A stretch of 64,000 nucleotides of DNA from Fictibacillus nanhaiensis (GCF_019801215.1 NZ_JAHVJO010000003.1:186001-250000), one strand, 5' to 3'. Shown: positions 24,769 to 33,561, counted from the stretch's first letter. The notes: generated by a model from the letters alone, not told the origin. A program made the numbers and translations.

Positions 24769-25608
24769 CTACGCTTGGTTATTCATGCTGTCCTGCCATT
24801 TAAGTGAGCGAAATTCAATCCATTTCAATAAGGCATCGGTCACTTTACCTAAAACGGCAAACAATAAAATGCTTGCGATAACCGTGTCAGGTGAGTACGT
24901 ATTTTGACCAACAACGAGTAGGTAACCTAAGCCTTCACTCGCTCCCATCAGTTCAGCAGCTACAACAAACATCCAGCCAAGCCCAAGCCCGCTCCGCATT
25001 CCGGTCATAAAAGAAGGCAGTGCGGCAGGCAGAATGATGCGTTTCGTTAGCTGGAATGGAGAGAGTTGATAGATCTTGCCCACCTCAATAAGCTTTCGAT
25101 CCACACCTTGAATGCCAGCTACGATATTTAAATAAACCGGAAAAAAAACACCGACAGCAATCAACGTTATTTTGGAAGGTTCTCCAATACCCATCCATAA
25201 AATAAAAAGTGGTACCCAAGCAAGAGAAGGAATGGAACGAAAAGCTTGCAGGAGAGGATCAAAAAGCTGTTCAGCCGTTTTTGCATAACCTACAACCGCT
25301 CCAATGATAACCGCTGCTGCTGTACCGATAGCGAATCCAATACACACACGTGTAAACGTAACGGATACATGAGCGTAAAGAGAACCATCTTTTTGCATAT
25401 GGATGATCTTTTCTAAAATAAGGCTAGGAGCCGGAAGCAAATGCGGCGCCAGAACACCGGCTCTTGCAGCCAATTCCCATAAGATAAGCAAAAGGAACGG
25501 CAAGATAGAGCCAAGAACCATTGTGCGTCCTTTTTTAAAAAGATCTGGAGCAGAGGTATTTGCCACTGCTCGCTCTATTACTTTCCACTTCTGAGTTTCT
25601 GAGATCAC
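24769..25608 (-). CDS. ABC transporter permease, sulfonate/nitrate type
   Basis: 279 residues, about six membrane helices, with the EAA-type loop (IQGVDRKLIEVGKIY) and the helix FQLTKRIILPAALPSFMTGMR that contacts the ATPase. This is the SsuC/TauC permease family. GTG start with AAAGGAGG upstream. It forms the membrane channel for the binding protein encoded next to it; the substrate is probably an organic sulfur compound because of the S-box control. Confidence 0.88.
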   Translation of the reverse strand: MISETQKWKVIERAVANTSAPDLFKKGRTMVLGSILPFLLLILWELAARAGVLAPHLLPAPSLILEKIIHMQKDGSLYAHVSVTFTRVCIGFAIGTAAAVIIGAVVGYAKTAEQLFDPLLQAFRSIPSLAWVPLFILWMGIGEPSKITLIAVGVFFPVYLNIVAGIQGVDRKLIEVGKIYQLSPFQLTKRIILPAALPSFMTGMRSGLGLGWMFVVAAELMGASEGLGYLLVVGQNTYSPDTVIASILLFAVLGKVTDALLKWIEFRSLKWQDSMNNQA

Positions 25609-25630
25609 TTACACGGCCTCCTTTTATCCG

Positions 25631-26620
25631 TCATTTTTTGATCACTTTTTCAGCAAACGTTGAATTGATTAGTTCCTTCGCTAATTTTTCAATGTCTGTA
25701 TCTTTTTTCACAATTTCTTCTGTTTGTAGAACCTTCCCTGCTGCAGCTATCGCTTTTTCATGCTCTTTCCCTGGAACAGGCTGTGAAAAGTTATTTCGTT
25801 CAAGGCCTTTTTTGGCAACATTCTCTTTGATGCCCGCTTCTTCTGATAAAAGCTTTGCTGCTTTGTCAGGATTATCTACTGTCCATTCTCTCGCCTTCTC
25901 GTAAAGCTCAATCACTTTTGCTACTTGCTCTGGATAATTCTTTGCAAATTCTGAACGGACGTTCAATGTTCCATACGTATTAAAATCAGGATTACGGTAA
26001 ATGAACGTTCCATCCGATTCAAGTTCAACTCTTGCCATATGAGGATCTAATCCAGCCCAAGCATCTACTTGACCTTTCAATAATGCGTTCGCACCATCTG
26101 CATGCTGGAGGTTTACGATCTGCACATCTTTTGCAGATAGGCCTGCTTCATCAAGTGCTCGCAGCAAAAAGATATAAGGATCTGTTCCAATTGTTGCTGC
26201 TACCTTTTTGCCTTTAAGATTTTTAACATCCTTTATCGGACTATCACCTTTTGCAACAAGTGCTGTCCATTCAGGCTGTGAATAAATATAAACGGATTCG
26301 ATCGGCGCTCCTTTATCTTTCGCTATTAATGCGGCAGCCCCAGCCGTTGAACCGAAATCTACACTATCAGAATTCAAGAATTCAAGTGCTTTATTACTTC
26401 CTTGGCTCAGCACCCACTCCACTTCGATGCCTTCTTTTTCAAATGCTTCTTCCACCCACCCAAACTTTTTTAATGCGAGGCTTGTTGGCGAATAATAGGC
26501 ATAATCTAGTCTGATCTTTTTCGGTTTTTCTCCGGCTTCTTTCGCTGAACTTGAACATCCTGCAAAAAGCAGTACGCCCAATAAACTGAATAAAAGCGTC
26601 ACTCTCCACTCAATTTTCAT
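25631..26620 (-). CDS. ABC transporter substrate-binding lipoprotein, SsuA-like
   Basis: About 329 residues from the ATG at 26620 (GGAGG 8 bases upstream; the GTG at 26635 is part of that site). Signal peptide with lipobox LFAGC. The mature domain follows the NMT1/SsuA type II periplasmic fold (RLDYAYYSPTSLALKKFGWVEE at the start is split by strand-helix changes typical of this group). It would capture a sulfonate, sulfate ester or other sulfur source outside the cell. Third gene in the operon order after the riboswitch-controlled MetY fusion. Confidence 0.87.
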   Translation of the reverse strand: MKIEWRVTLLFSLLGVLLFAGCSSSAKEAGEKPKKIRLDYAYYSPTSLALKKFGWVEEAFEKEGIEVEWVLSQGSNKALEFLNSDSVDFGSTAGAAALIAKDKGAPIESVYIYSQPEWTALVAKGDSPIKDVKNLKGKKVAATIGTDPYIFLLRALDEAGLSAKDVQIVNLQHADGANALLKGQVDAWAGLDPHMARVELESDGTFIYRNPDFNTYGTLNVRSEFAKNYPEQVAKVIELYEKAREWTVDNPDKAAKLLSEEAGIKENVAKKGLERNNFSQPVPGKEHEKAIAAAGKVLQTEEIVKKDTDIEKLAKELINSTFAEKVIKK

Positions 26621-26666
26621 TTCATTTCCCTCCACTTTATTTATCTCTTTTTAATGGGAAATCCCT

Positions 26667-28457
26667 TTACACTTTACTCGCATACGTTGCAATCGTCCCT
26701 CTTAATCGCTGTGCTTCTTTATACGTACAACGGTTGTGGACAACATCAATGCCAGCATCTTTTGCAATTTTTGCCGCTTCTGGAGAGATAACACCTTCTT
26801 GCAGCCAGAATACTTTTGGCTGAGTAATTGCTGCTTCTTTTGCCAGCTCAACCGCAGCTTCTGGACTTCTGAACACTTGAACTACATCGATCGGAAATGG
26901 AATCGACTTCAAGTCAGGATAAGCCTTTTCATCGAGTACTTCTGTTTCTCTTGGATTTACTGGAACAATCTTATATCCAAGCCGCTGCATCTTTCGGGCT
27001 AAGCGATGACTCGGGCGGGCTGGATTTGAGCTTAATCCTACGATGGCAAGTGTTTTTGGCCGCTGGATATCCTGGCCATTTTCATTTGATCTGTAAAGAG
27101 AAGACTGCAGCGCCCAACGAATAACGCCTTCATCGTTAATCGTTACCTCTTGTTTTTCAATGCCAAGCCCTGTTGCCACATGTATGGCTCGATCTAAATC
27201 ATTCGTTAGATCCTTCACTGATTCAAGACCGATCGACAAACGGATCAGTTCTTCTGTAACACCAGTTGCTTTTAACTCCTCACCGCTTAACTGCTGATGA
27301 GTCGTTGAGGCGGGATGGATAATCAATGATTTTGCATCCCCAACGTTTGCTACGTGCGACCAAAGCGAGATGTTATCAATTACTTTGCGTCCGGCATCAC
27401 GTCCGCCTTTAATACCAAAGTTCACAATTGAACCGAAGCCGTTGCTTAAATATTTTTTGGCGAGTTCATGACTTGGATGTGCTTTTAGTCCTGGATAAGA
27501 AACCCAATCCACAGCCGGATGCTTCTCGAGAAATTCTGCGACCTCTTGTGCATTTTTCGCGTGTTTCTCAATACGAAGATGCAGTGTTTCTAGTCCTTGT
27601 AAAAGAAGAAACGCATTGTGCGGACTTAAGCATGCCCCAAAATCCCGTAAAAGCTGAACCCGTAGTTTTGTTGCAAAGGCAAGCGTTCCAAAATCAATCG
27701 CATACCGCAGCCCGTTATAGCTTCGGTCGGGCTCTATAAAACCTGGGAATTTTTCAGAGTTCCAATTAAAGCGCCCACCGTCCACTACAACCCCACCGAT
27801 GGCTGTTCCATGCCCGCCAATCCACTTTGTTGCTGAATGAATAACAATATCCGCTCCCCAGCTTAGCGGCTTCGTCACATACGGTGTTGCAAACGTATTA
27901 TCAATAAGTAAAGGAACCCCGCTCTCATGCGCAATATCTGCTACTGCTTCTATATCAAGGACGTTCAAGCTAGGGTTTCCGATTGTTTCTGCAAAGAACG
28001 CTTTCGTGTTTGGGGTAACAGCTTTTCTGAAATTCTCTGGATCTTCAGCGTCAACGAATTTCACCTTTATGCCATATTTCGGTAGTGTAATAGAAAATAG
28101 ATTATATGTGCCCCCGTATAGATTCGTAGCGGCTACAATCTCATCACCCGCTTCTGCGACATTTAAAACAGCGAGTGCGATTGCGGACATACCTGAAGCT
28201 GTTGCAACCGCTGCTACTCCGTCCTCTAAGAGAGCGACTCTTTTTTCAAACACATCAACCGTTGGATTACCAATTCGGCTGTAGATGTTTCCTGGTTCCT
28301 CAAGTGCAAATAAGCTTTGCGCATGATCCGTATCTGAAAAAACATAGGACGTAGTTTGATAGACTGGGACCGCCCTGGACCCTGTTGTCGGATCAGGTGC
28401 TTGCCCTCCGTGTAAAAGCAATGTCTCGATATCATAGCCGTCAAATGATTTTGTCAT
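26667..28457 (-). CDS. metY: O-acetylhomoserine sulfhydrylase fused to a CoA-binding domain
   Basis: 596 residues. Residues 1 to about 435 are a complete PLP-dependent Cys/Met metabolism enzyme, with the Schiff-base lysine at 211 ([11 protein letters not shown]), the RIGNPT and NPSLNV motifs and a C-terminal [10 protein letters not shown]. This part makes homocysteine from O-acetylhomoserine and sulfide. From about residue 468 an extra 129-residue CoA-binding Rossmann domain follows ([37 protein letters not shown]), like YccU-type stand-alone proteins. Such a fusion is uncommon in the MetY family as I know it. It is first in the operon, directly behind the SAM riboswitch. Confidence 0.9.
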   Translation of the reverse strand: MTKSFDGYDIETLLLHGGQAPDPTTGSRAVPVYQTTSYVFSDTDHAQSLFALEEPGNIYSRIGNPTVDVFEKRVALLEDGVAAVATASGMSAIALAVLNVAEAGDEIVAATNLYGGTYNLFSITLPKYGIKVKFVDAEDPENFRKAVTPNTKAFFAETIGNPSLNVLDIEAVADIAHESGVPLLIDNTFATPYVTKPLSWGADIVIHSATKWIGGHGTAIGGVVVDGGRFNWNSEKFPGFIEPDRSYNGLRYAIDFGTLAFATKLRVQLLRDFGACLSPHNAFLLLQGLETLHLRIEKHAKNAQEVAEFLEKHPAVDWVSYPGLKAHPSHELAKKYLSNGFGSIVNFGIKGGRDAGRKVIDNISLWSHVANVGDAKSLIIHPASTTHQQLSGEELKATGVTEELIRLSIGLESVKDLTNDLDRAIHVATGLGIEKQEVTINDEGVIRWALQSSLYRSNENGQDIQRPKTLAIVGLSSNPARPSHRLARKMQRLGYKIVPVNPRETEVLDEKAYPDLKSIPFPIDVVQVFRSPEAAVELAKEAAITQPKVFWLQEGVISPEAAKIAKDAGIDVVHNRCTYKEAQRLRGTIATYASKV

Positions 28458-28616
28458 GTAGATCTCTCCTTATTTTTAAATTTTATTTTTGATAATACTT
28501 ATAGGAAAACTAGGAATAATAAATAAACTCCCTCCCTCGTATGAAATGAAATTTTTTAGAAATGAAATCAATACAGAAAACCTAGGAGAATGACTATGGA
28601 AGTTTAGAAGGGGAAA

Positions 28617-28772
28617 ACAAAAACCCCCTTCCTAAGAAGAGGGTTTAATGTCCTCCTCTTATCTTTCAGATCAATATGATCTGTAGGAATTGGCACCTTT
28701 CCAAACCACTGGGGTTTGTTGGTTGCCGGGCTTCATCGGGCCTAGTCCCTCCGCCTCTCTGGATAAGAGATA
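28617..28772 (-). promoter_or_regulatory. S-box (SAM-I) riboswitch with terminator
   Basis: On the minus strand the P1 strand CTTATC, the core AGAGAGGCGGAGGGAC, GAAGCCCGGCAACC and GGTGCCAATTCC, then the closing GATAAG are all present. The leader continues into an AAACCCTCTTC...GGGGGTTTTTG terminator (28621-28646). SAM binding should end transcription before metY. This is a strong match to the known S-box consensus and controls the 7-gene operon down to hom. Confidence 0.95.
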
Positions 28773-28828
28773 TTCAGATTATGATTTAACACTGTAACGT
28801 GCAGTTGTTTGCTTTGTTCTTGAATAGG

Positions 28829-28858
28829 ATTATAGAACATCCTGTTTTTAAAAGTCAA
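28829..28858 (-). promoter_or_regulatory. Promoter of the methionine operon
   Basis: Minus strand TTGACT, 18 bases, TATAAT, about 55 bases upstream of the riboswitch core. Together with the riboswitch it accounts for the 495-base gap between 28458 and 28952. Confidence 0.7.
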
Positions 28859-28952
28859 CCGTTTTTTGAAAAATCTTAAAAGTCATACAAAAGACTCAAC
28901 CTGTCAACTGTAAGTTTTAACTTAAGATTATGTCTATGCTATGTCGGTTATG

Positions 28953-30056
28953 TCAATTTTGTTCCGCTTTTTCATCAAACCATCGAAACGCTTCTATTCT
29001 CCGGACGAGTTCTGGAATTCGGTTTTTTATAACTTTTTTCTCTCCGTACCGGATGCGCTGTTCTGAAGTCAACTCTTTAGATTGAATGACAGTAAATTGA
29101 GATGCCGTAAGACTCGTCAATTGAATAAATTCCTCTTGTTTAACGCGTATCTTTTTTTCAGAATCACCATTGCAATAGCCTTCAATAAAACCATCTGCTA
29201 TCGTTTTTAGTCTTTCTTCATGCAGGTCGAATTGATGCTTAGCATACCTTGGAGAATTAAAGAATGTTGGAAACAAAGTATGATAATTATTTAAAAAATT
29301 TCCTGCTAACGAATCTCCACTATAAAGAATAGGCACTGGATCTATCAGACTTAATCTTCCATCCGCATGAAGTAACACATTCTCAGGAGAAGTATCTTGA
29401 TTGGCAAGCACTACCCGTGAATCATCAAGCGTTCGATCTTGCATGCACTCTTCAAGTCGAGTCATCACTTCCGGGTGAATCGTTCCATCATATTTATTGA
29501 TAAACTCTTTGAAATCGGTTATGTACTCTTCATTCTCTTCTTTCATCGACTCCGAAACACTGGATTGAACTTCTCCTTCAATGTTCGTACCGTTCCACTT
29601 CAAATACCCAAATCCTCTTAATCCATGCTCTGCATCATGCATGTATCTGAAAAACTCACCAAGTTCAGCTCCTGTCTGAAAAGCCTCCATGAATGTAAAC
29701 GTATCAAGCTTGATCGCTTTTCCTGCATAAGACTCAACAGTAAATGTCTTATCTTTTTCTACATGATACTGAAAAAATTCTGGACAGATTCCCGGCTTAA
29801 CACGGTTCGCAAGTTCATAGTATGCTTTTGTTCCGGCATATTCGGCATAACAGGCAGCTTCCTTAAATTCGATTTTCCTTCCGTATGCTTCCTGTTTTGG
29901 AAACCTGACTACAACAGGTTCACCCGTTCGCAATTGTATAAGATATGCTTGATGCCATGCCCCTTCGCCTAAATATTGGACTTGTGTAGTATCTTTAAGT
30001 GCTTCAAGACCACTCTTTTGCAACGCGAAGTCAATTAACTCAAATGTTTCCTTCAT
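28953..30056 (-). CDS. Aminoglycoside phosphotransferase (APH) family kinase-like protein
   Basis: 367 residues with the kinase-like APH fold: a glycine-rich start (LGEGAWHQAYLI), the ATP lysine region (VVVRFPK), and a Brenner-type catalytic loop NQDTSPENVLLH followed by LIDPVPILYSGD. The usual His of HGD is replaced by Asn (NQD), while the catalytic Asp and the Asn four residues on are kept. Family members phosphorylate small molecules such as antibiotics, choline or sugars. Its true substrate is unknown. GAGGAAC precedes the ATG. Confidence 0.75.
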   Translation of the reverse strand: MKETFELIDFALQKSGLEALKDTTQVQYLGEGAWHQAYLIQLRTGEPVVVRFPKQEAYGRKIEFKEAACYAEYAGTKAYYELANRVKPGICPEFFQYHVEKDKTFTVESYAGKAIKLDTFTFMEAFQTGAELGEFFRYMHDAEHGLRGFGYLKWNGTNIEGEVQSSVSESMKEENEEYITDFKEFINKYDGTIHPEVMTRLEECMQDRTLDDSRVVLANQDTSPENVLLHADGRLSLIDPVPILYSGDSLAGNFLNNYHTLFPTFFNSPRYAKHQFDLHEERLKTIADGFIEGYCNGDSEKKIRVKQEEFIQLTSLTASQFTVIQSKELTSEQRIRYGEKKVIKNRIPELVRRIEAFRWFDEKAEQN

Positions 30057-30160
30057 AGATGTTCCTCTTTCTGTGTCTAAATTCTATAGTACACCTATTC
30101 GGTATTTGTCGAAAAAAATCCTTTTTTCGCAAATTTCTTCATTTAGCCCCTAGCCAAGTA

Positions 30161-30460
30161 TAAATTCCTGAGTGCGAGCATAATTCGGCACTGGCGAGCA
30201 TAATTCCCCGCGGGCGAGCATAAACCTCCGCGAACGAGCATAAATCCTCACGTACGAGCATAAACCTCCGCGAACGAGCATAAATCCCCACGGACGAGCA
30301 TAAATCCCCACGGACGAGCATAAACCTCCGAGAACGAGCATAATTCCCAGCATACGAGCATAAATCCTCGCGAACGAGCATAAATCCCCACGGACGAGCA
30401 TAAACCTCCGCGAACGAGCATAAATCCCCGCGAACGAGCATAAATCCCCTAGCGCTAGCA
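30161..30460 (-). repeat. Tandem array 2: fifteen exact 20-bp units with CGAGCATAAA core
   Basis: Fifteen units of exactly 20 bp. Read on the plus strand each is TAA plus about 11 semi-variable bases plus CGAGCA, so the invariant 10-mer is CGAGCATAAA, the reverse complement of the array 1 core TTTATGCTCG. Two unit types recur: TAAATCCCCACGGACGAGCA at 30281, 30301 and 30381, and TAAACCTCCGCGAACGAGCA at 30221, 30261 and 30401. Degenerate half-units flank both ends. The array fills the gap between the start of the kinase-like gene and the nitroreductase terminator. The minus strand happens to lack stop codons here, but no coding is likely. Confidence 0.93.
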
Positions 30461-30481
30461 TAAATCAGTTTTTTCCATAAA

Positions 30482-30527
30482 AAAACTAGCCGCTTCAGGA
30501 GATGTGTCCCCCTGTACGGCCAGTTTT
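30482..30527 (-). terminator. Terminator of the nitroreductase gene
   Basis: AAAACTgGCCG and CGGCtAGTTTT form the outer stem with an inner CAGG/CCTG pairing; T-run follows on the minus strand. Confidence 0.7.
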
Positions 30528-30530
30528 AAT

Positions 30531-31178
30531 TCAGTCAACGTATGTTATGATCTCCTCGACTGATTTACGAGCTAGTTTTTTCGGCTGATCTTGCGGGTGA
30601 CCGAGTGAAATGACCATATTGATCTGCTTTTTCGAAGGGATATTTAAGTACTCACGAATCTCCTTCTGCGCTAATAAAACAGGACCAGTCATCGGGCATG
30701 AACCTAGACCTCTTGCATGGGCTGCAAGCATCAAGTTTTGAATCGCAAGACAGCTGCTTTTTATCCCTTCTTCTTCCCACACCGATTCTTCAGCAAGTTC
30801 AATAGGATCAAAAATTTTATCTCTGAATTTTGATTCGTATGGTGTTGCTAAACAGATGATCAGCACTGGTGCACCAGAAAATGCTGTAGCATAAGGTCCG
30901 AATGAACGAGTGAGCAGCTTTGCTTCCTTCGTCTTGCCATTCTTTTCTGCAATAGCAGCTAATGAATGAATGGCATCCCACGTCATTTCTTCAATTTTTT
31001 TCACTTTATCTCGATTTCGAATGACGATAAATTCCCACGTTTGTGAGTTTGTGTCACTCGGGGCGTATCGGGCACAATCCATGATTTCATAAATGTCTTC
31101 CTCAGAAACCGCATCATCCGTAAACTTCCGGACACTTCTTCTACCATGGACAATTTCTTTAAAATCTTCGTAGTTCAT
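30531..31178 (-). CDS. Nitroreductase family FMN oxidoreductase
   Basis: 215 residues from the ATG at 31178, which has AGGAG 6 bases upstream; the frame continues upstream without a ribosome site. Nitroreductase features are clear: HGRRSVRKF at the FMN phosphate site, YAPSDTNSQTWEF, GLGSCPMTG near the C-terminal half and a closing SLGHPQDQP. These dimeric flavoproteins reduce nitro compounds, quinones or enones with NAD(P)H. Specific substrate unknown. A good promoter lies about 40 bases upstream. Confidence 0.88.
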   Translation of the reverse strand: MNYEDFKEIVHGRRSVRKFTDDAVSEEDIYEIMDCARYAPSDTNSQTWEFIVIRNRDKVKKIEEMTWDAIHSLAAIAEKNGKTKEAKLLTRSFGPYATAFSGAPVLIICLATPYESKFRDKIFDPIELAEESVWEEEGIKSSCLAIQNLMLAAHARGLGSCPMTGPVLLAQKEIREYLNIPSKKQINMVISLGHPQDQPKKLARKSVEEIITYVD

Positions 31179-31217
31179 GTTTGTCTCCTCTGACACAATA
31201 ATTAAGTAACTACTCGT

Positions 31218-31246
31218 ATTATACAAAAAATTGTAATGACCTACAA
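31218..31246 (-). promoter_or_regulatory. Promoter of the nitroreductase gene
   Basis: Minus strand TTGTAG, 17 bases, TATAAT, followed about 40 bases later by the start codon. Confidence 0.6.
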
Positions 31247-31256
31247 AAAACGTAAA

Positions 31257-31282
31257 AAAACAGTGCTATTTCGCACTGTTTT
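31257..31282 (-). terminator. Terminator overlapping the end of the 31266 gene
   Basis: AAAACAGTGC and GCACTGTTTT pair around TATTTC; on the minus strand T/A-rich sequence follows. One arm covers the last codons of the small membrane protein gene. Confidence 0.7.
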
Positions 31283-31481
31283 CTGATTTTGAGCTTTTCT
31301 TGCCTTTGATTCTCGTTCCAATCGCAATCAGGGCACACCCTGATAAAATACTTACGATATAAAATGGCGTAAGACCAAGACTCTCATTTGCACTTTGTTC
31401 AAGTTGAGCTCCTATAAAGGTAGTGCTTAACAGAATGATGATTCCTGCCAGGATAAAACCAGCTTTAATCCATGGTGTCAT
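31266..31481 (-). CDS. Small two-helix membrane protein
   Basis: 71 residues with two hydrophobic helices (about 5-26 and 38-58) and a basic, serine-rich C-terminus (KGKKSSKSENSAK). AAAGGTGG lies 7 bases before the ATG. No family is recognised. It has its own terminator. Confidence 0.55.
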   Translation of the reverse strand: MTPWIKAGFILAGIIILLSTTFIGAQLEQSANESLGLTPFYIVSILSGCALIAIGTRIKGKKSSKSENSAK

Positions 31482-31663
31482 ATGAAAACCACCTTTTCCC
31501 TTTTACTTTTAACATATTCTAGGAAAAAAGCGAAATACCTTTTTTTAGGATAATTTTCGAATAACGGTGTGGGGGATTTATTTTAATTTCGCTTTATAAG
31601 ACAAATAGTTTTTTAAAAACAAAGCTATGTTAATTGATATTGTTGATTTAGATAATAAAAATG

Positions 31664-31688
31664 GAGACTCCTAATAATTAGGAGTCTC
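31664..31688 (-). terminator. Terminator after the second Nudix gene
   Basis: GAGACTCCTAA and TTAGGAGTCTC form a perfect 11-bp stem with a 3-base loop; on the minus strand CATTTTTATTA follows. Confidence 0.75.
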
Positions 31689-31717
31689 ATTAAAAGTTTA
31701 TTAAGATACTCTGGCAT

Positions 31718-32146
31718 TTAATCTACAAGAACGTCAGAAAGTAACTTATCTTTGGACATATTGACTTGTTCAATCATATGTCCAATATTACCTTCTCCAG
31801 CATAAAGGGACATATCGAAAAAGTTTTGATTCAAATCAGACCAATACAGATCATTTTCATCACCTGAAACTATTACATCCTGTTTTAACCTGCCGACATA
31901 AACCTCGACATAGCATTTATGGAAATAATATTTAAAATCCATTAAATGATGCAGAGTGATGTCTTCTTTAGATATACCAGTTTCCTCGATTAGTTCTCTA
32001 TATGCAGCTTCAATCCCTACTTCATCATTTTCAATTTTTCCACCGACTAAATTACTCAATCCTTTATACGGATTATTTAATCGTTTACACATTAATAATT
32101 GGTTCATTGTTTTATTGTAAATAATAAGAACGTTGTATCCTTGCAT
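31718..32146 (-). CDS. Nudix hydrolase
   Basis: 142 residues with an intact Nudix box (G-x5-E-x7-REL-IEE-TGI, about residues 36-58). The N-terminal strand is YNVLIIYNKTMNQLLMCKRLN, typical of MutT/ADP-ribose-type small Nudix enzymes. The ATG at 32146 has GGGGG 7 bases upstream and is preferred over a TTG one codon earlier. Substrate unknown. Between this gene and the next (32150-32357) there is nothing convincing. Confidence 0.8.
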   Translation of the reverse strand: MQGYNVLIIYNKTMNQLLMCKRLNNPYKGLSNLVGGKIENDEVGIEAAYRELIEETGISKEDITLHHLMDFKYYFHKCYVEVYVGRLKQDVIVSGDENDLYWSDLNQNFFDMSLYAGEGNIGHMIEQVNMSKDKLLSDVLVD

Positions 32147-32357
32147 CAAATGACCCCCTTATTTTAAAAACTCATTTGATAATATAATAACTCAAGAATA
32201 AATTATTTGGTAAATTCTGATAATCTAAGTTTATCATAAGTGGAATTCATCGAGAATAAACAACTTTCAACAATCAACTTAATTACCGTTGTATCATCAT
32301 TTTTATGCTTAATCTGATCCAGAAATTGTTGTTTAAGATAACTAAAAACAAAAAAAT

Positions 32358-32377
32358 GACGCCGAGCCCTCAGCGTC
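32358..32377 (-). terminator. Terminator overlapping the PAP2 stop codon
   Basis: GACGC and GCGTC pair with inner GAG/CTC; on the minus strand ATTTTTTTG follows. Confidence 0.6.
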
Positions 32378-32993
32378 CGAAAAACCATTTATACGATTTT
32401 ATCGATAAGAGGTTCAAAAACATTCCTCCAGCAAGACCTGCTATTACATCAATCAAATAATGGATGCCTAGCTTCACTCTGCTAATACCAATCATAACTA
32501 AAAACAAAAAACATCCAACCCACGCCCACAGGTGCCTCCACATACCAGATAGGAAAAGTAATAACCCATAGAATCCTGCAGCGTTCATAGTATGTGCACT
32601 TGGATAGCCATAGTTGCTTGATTCCACTAAGCGTTCCCATTCAGGTGGTTGCCTTTTAAACATCCGTTTACATAAAAAATTCAACACCCTTATACCAATC
32701 ACATTAAAAAGAATGAGTTTGCCTTTATCTCGATTTCCGGTTTGATTATAGCTTACGTACATCATCAATCCGAGTGGTATCATAAAAAAACCAGACCCAA
32801 GCCGAGTGAACAACTCCATTAACGGGGTAGAAAACGTGTGACTTTTAAACAGAGAATGACTCCATTTCTTATCGAAAGAGCTAAGAGGTCTTTGATTTCT
32901 AACGGAAGTAAGCAAAACAAAAATTGCTCCTGTTATGAACAGTCCCATTAATGGAATAAGAGAATAGCTCGTTTTTTTCTTACGGAGTAACAT
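32370..32993 (-). CDS. PAP2 family phosphatase
   Basis: 207 residues from the ATG at 32993 (AGGAG 10 bases upstream). Five to six membrane helices and the three-part PAP2 active site: KRMFKRQPPEWERL, GYPSAHTM with catalytic His, and SRVKLGIHYLIDV with the nucleophile His. It is a membrane phosphatase for lipid phosphates or undecaprenyl pyrophosphate. The Firmicute undecaprenyl pyrophosphatases of this group (BcrC-like) have a similar size, but the specific substrate is not certain. Confidence 0.88.
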   Translation of the reverse strand: MLLRKKKTSYSLIPLMGLFITGAIFVLLTSVRNQRPLSSFDKKWSHSLFKSHTFSTPLMELFTRLGSGFFMIPLGLMMYVSYNQTGNRDKGKLILFNVIGIRVLNFLCKRMFKRQPPEWERLVESSNYGYPSAHTMNAAGFYGLLLFLSGMWRHLWAWVGCFLFLVMIGISRVKLGIHYLIDVIAGLAGGMFLNLLSIKSYKWFFGR

Positions 32994-33064
32994 ATCAAAA
33001 AATCTCCTGTCATGTATCATATTGTGCTTATTTTCTCCGAGTGTCTTTTTTCTATACGATAAAA

Positions 33065-33086
33065 AAAGAGCACCTAATCAGGTGCC
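33065..33086 (-). terminator. Terminator of the general stress gene
   Basis: GCACCT and AGGTGC pair around AATC; the minus strand continues CTCTTTTTTT. Confidence 0.75.
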
Positions 33087-33095
33087 CTCCATTCC

Positions 33096-33527
33096 TTATT
33101 TTCGCTCTGCCATTACGATGATTTTTCCGTCTTCTAAGTCTTGCATATAACGGTCTGCATCCATTTCAGAAACATCCATCTTCGTAAGAATTTCTTTCAT
33201 ATCATGGTCACCATCATCAAACATGGCAGCAAAAGGCCCTGCGGCTAAAAGCGGTCCTACTCCAGGAACGCCAAGCCCAGGTACAGCGATACCGCCACCA
33301 ATACCTGTTAAAAATCCAGCAATCGTGCCATACGTCGCATTATCCATATCATCATTTAATACTTTTTCTTCATTCACGTGAGTTTCATCTGCCACATGAT
33401 CGACCATTTCATCATCTTTTGCAACAATTGAGATGTCAGATGGATGATACCCTTTTTCAATAAGAGCTTTAATCGCTCCAATTGCTTCTTCTTCTTTTAC
33501 ATATGTACCGATAATATCTTTTTTCAT
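33096..33527 (-). CDS. General stress protein with YflT-type domain
   Basis: 143 residues. The N-terminal part (IIGTYVKEEEAIGAIKAL ... YHPSDISIVAKD) matches the general stress YflT domain, a small fold that occurs in sigma-B-controlled proteins; the centre has a Gly/Ala-rich hydrophobic stretch (GTIAGFLTGIGGGIAVPGLG) as in glycine-zipper proteins. Function is unknown. A near-perfect sigma-B promoter lies 35 bases upstream, which agrees with the family. Confidence 0.85.
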   Translation of the reverse strand: MKKDIIGTYVKEEEAIGAIKALIEKGYHPSDISIVAKDDEMVDHVADETHVNEEKVLNDDMDNATYGTIAGFLTGIGGGIAVPGLGVPGVGPLLAAGPFAAMFDDGDHDMKEILTKMDVSEMDADRYMQDLEDGKIIVMAERK

Positions 33528-33561
33528 CTTATTCCCTCCAAACGGGTCTTTTACAAGATAG

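Noticed and set aside
19771-30460. The 20-bp arrays as CRISPR loci
   Set aside because: The period is too short, there are no unique 30-40 bp spacers, the variable halves recur, and no cas genes are present.
30139-30461. Two overlapping minus-strand open frames of about 100 residues with repeated YARSRRFMLVRGDLCS-like text
   Set aside because: They are a by-product of the 20-bp repeat, which lacks stop codons on that strand. Two frames are open over the same DNA, and there is no ribosome site or codon pattern of a real gene.
32203-32388. Minus-strand frame of 61 residues overlapping the PAP2 3' end
   Set aside because: It starts inside the PAP2 gene and its terminator, has no ribosome site and no recognisable sequence.
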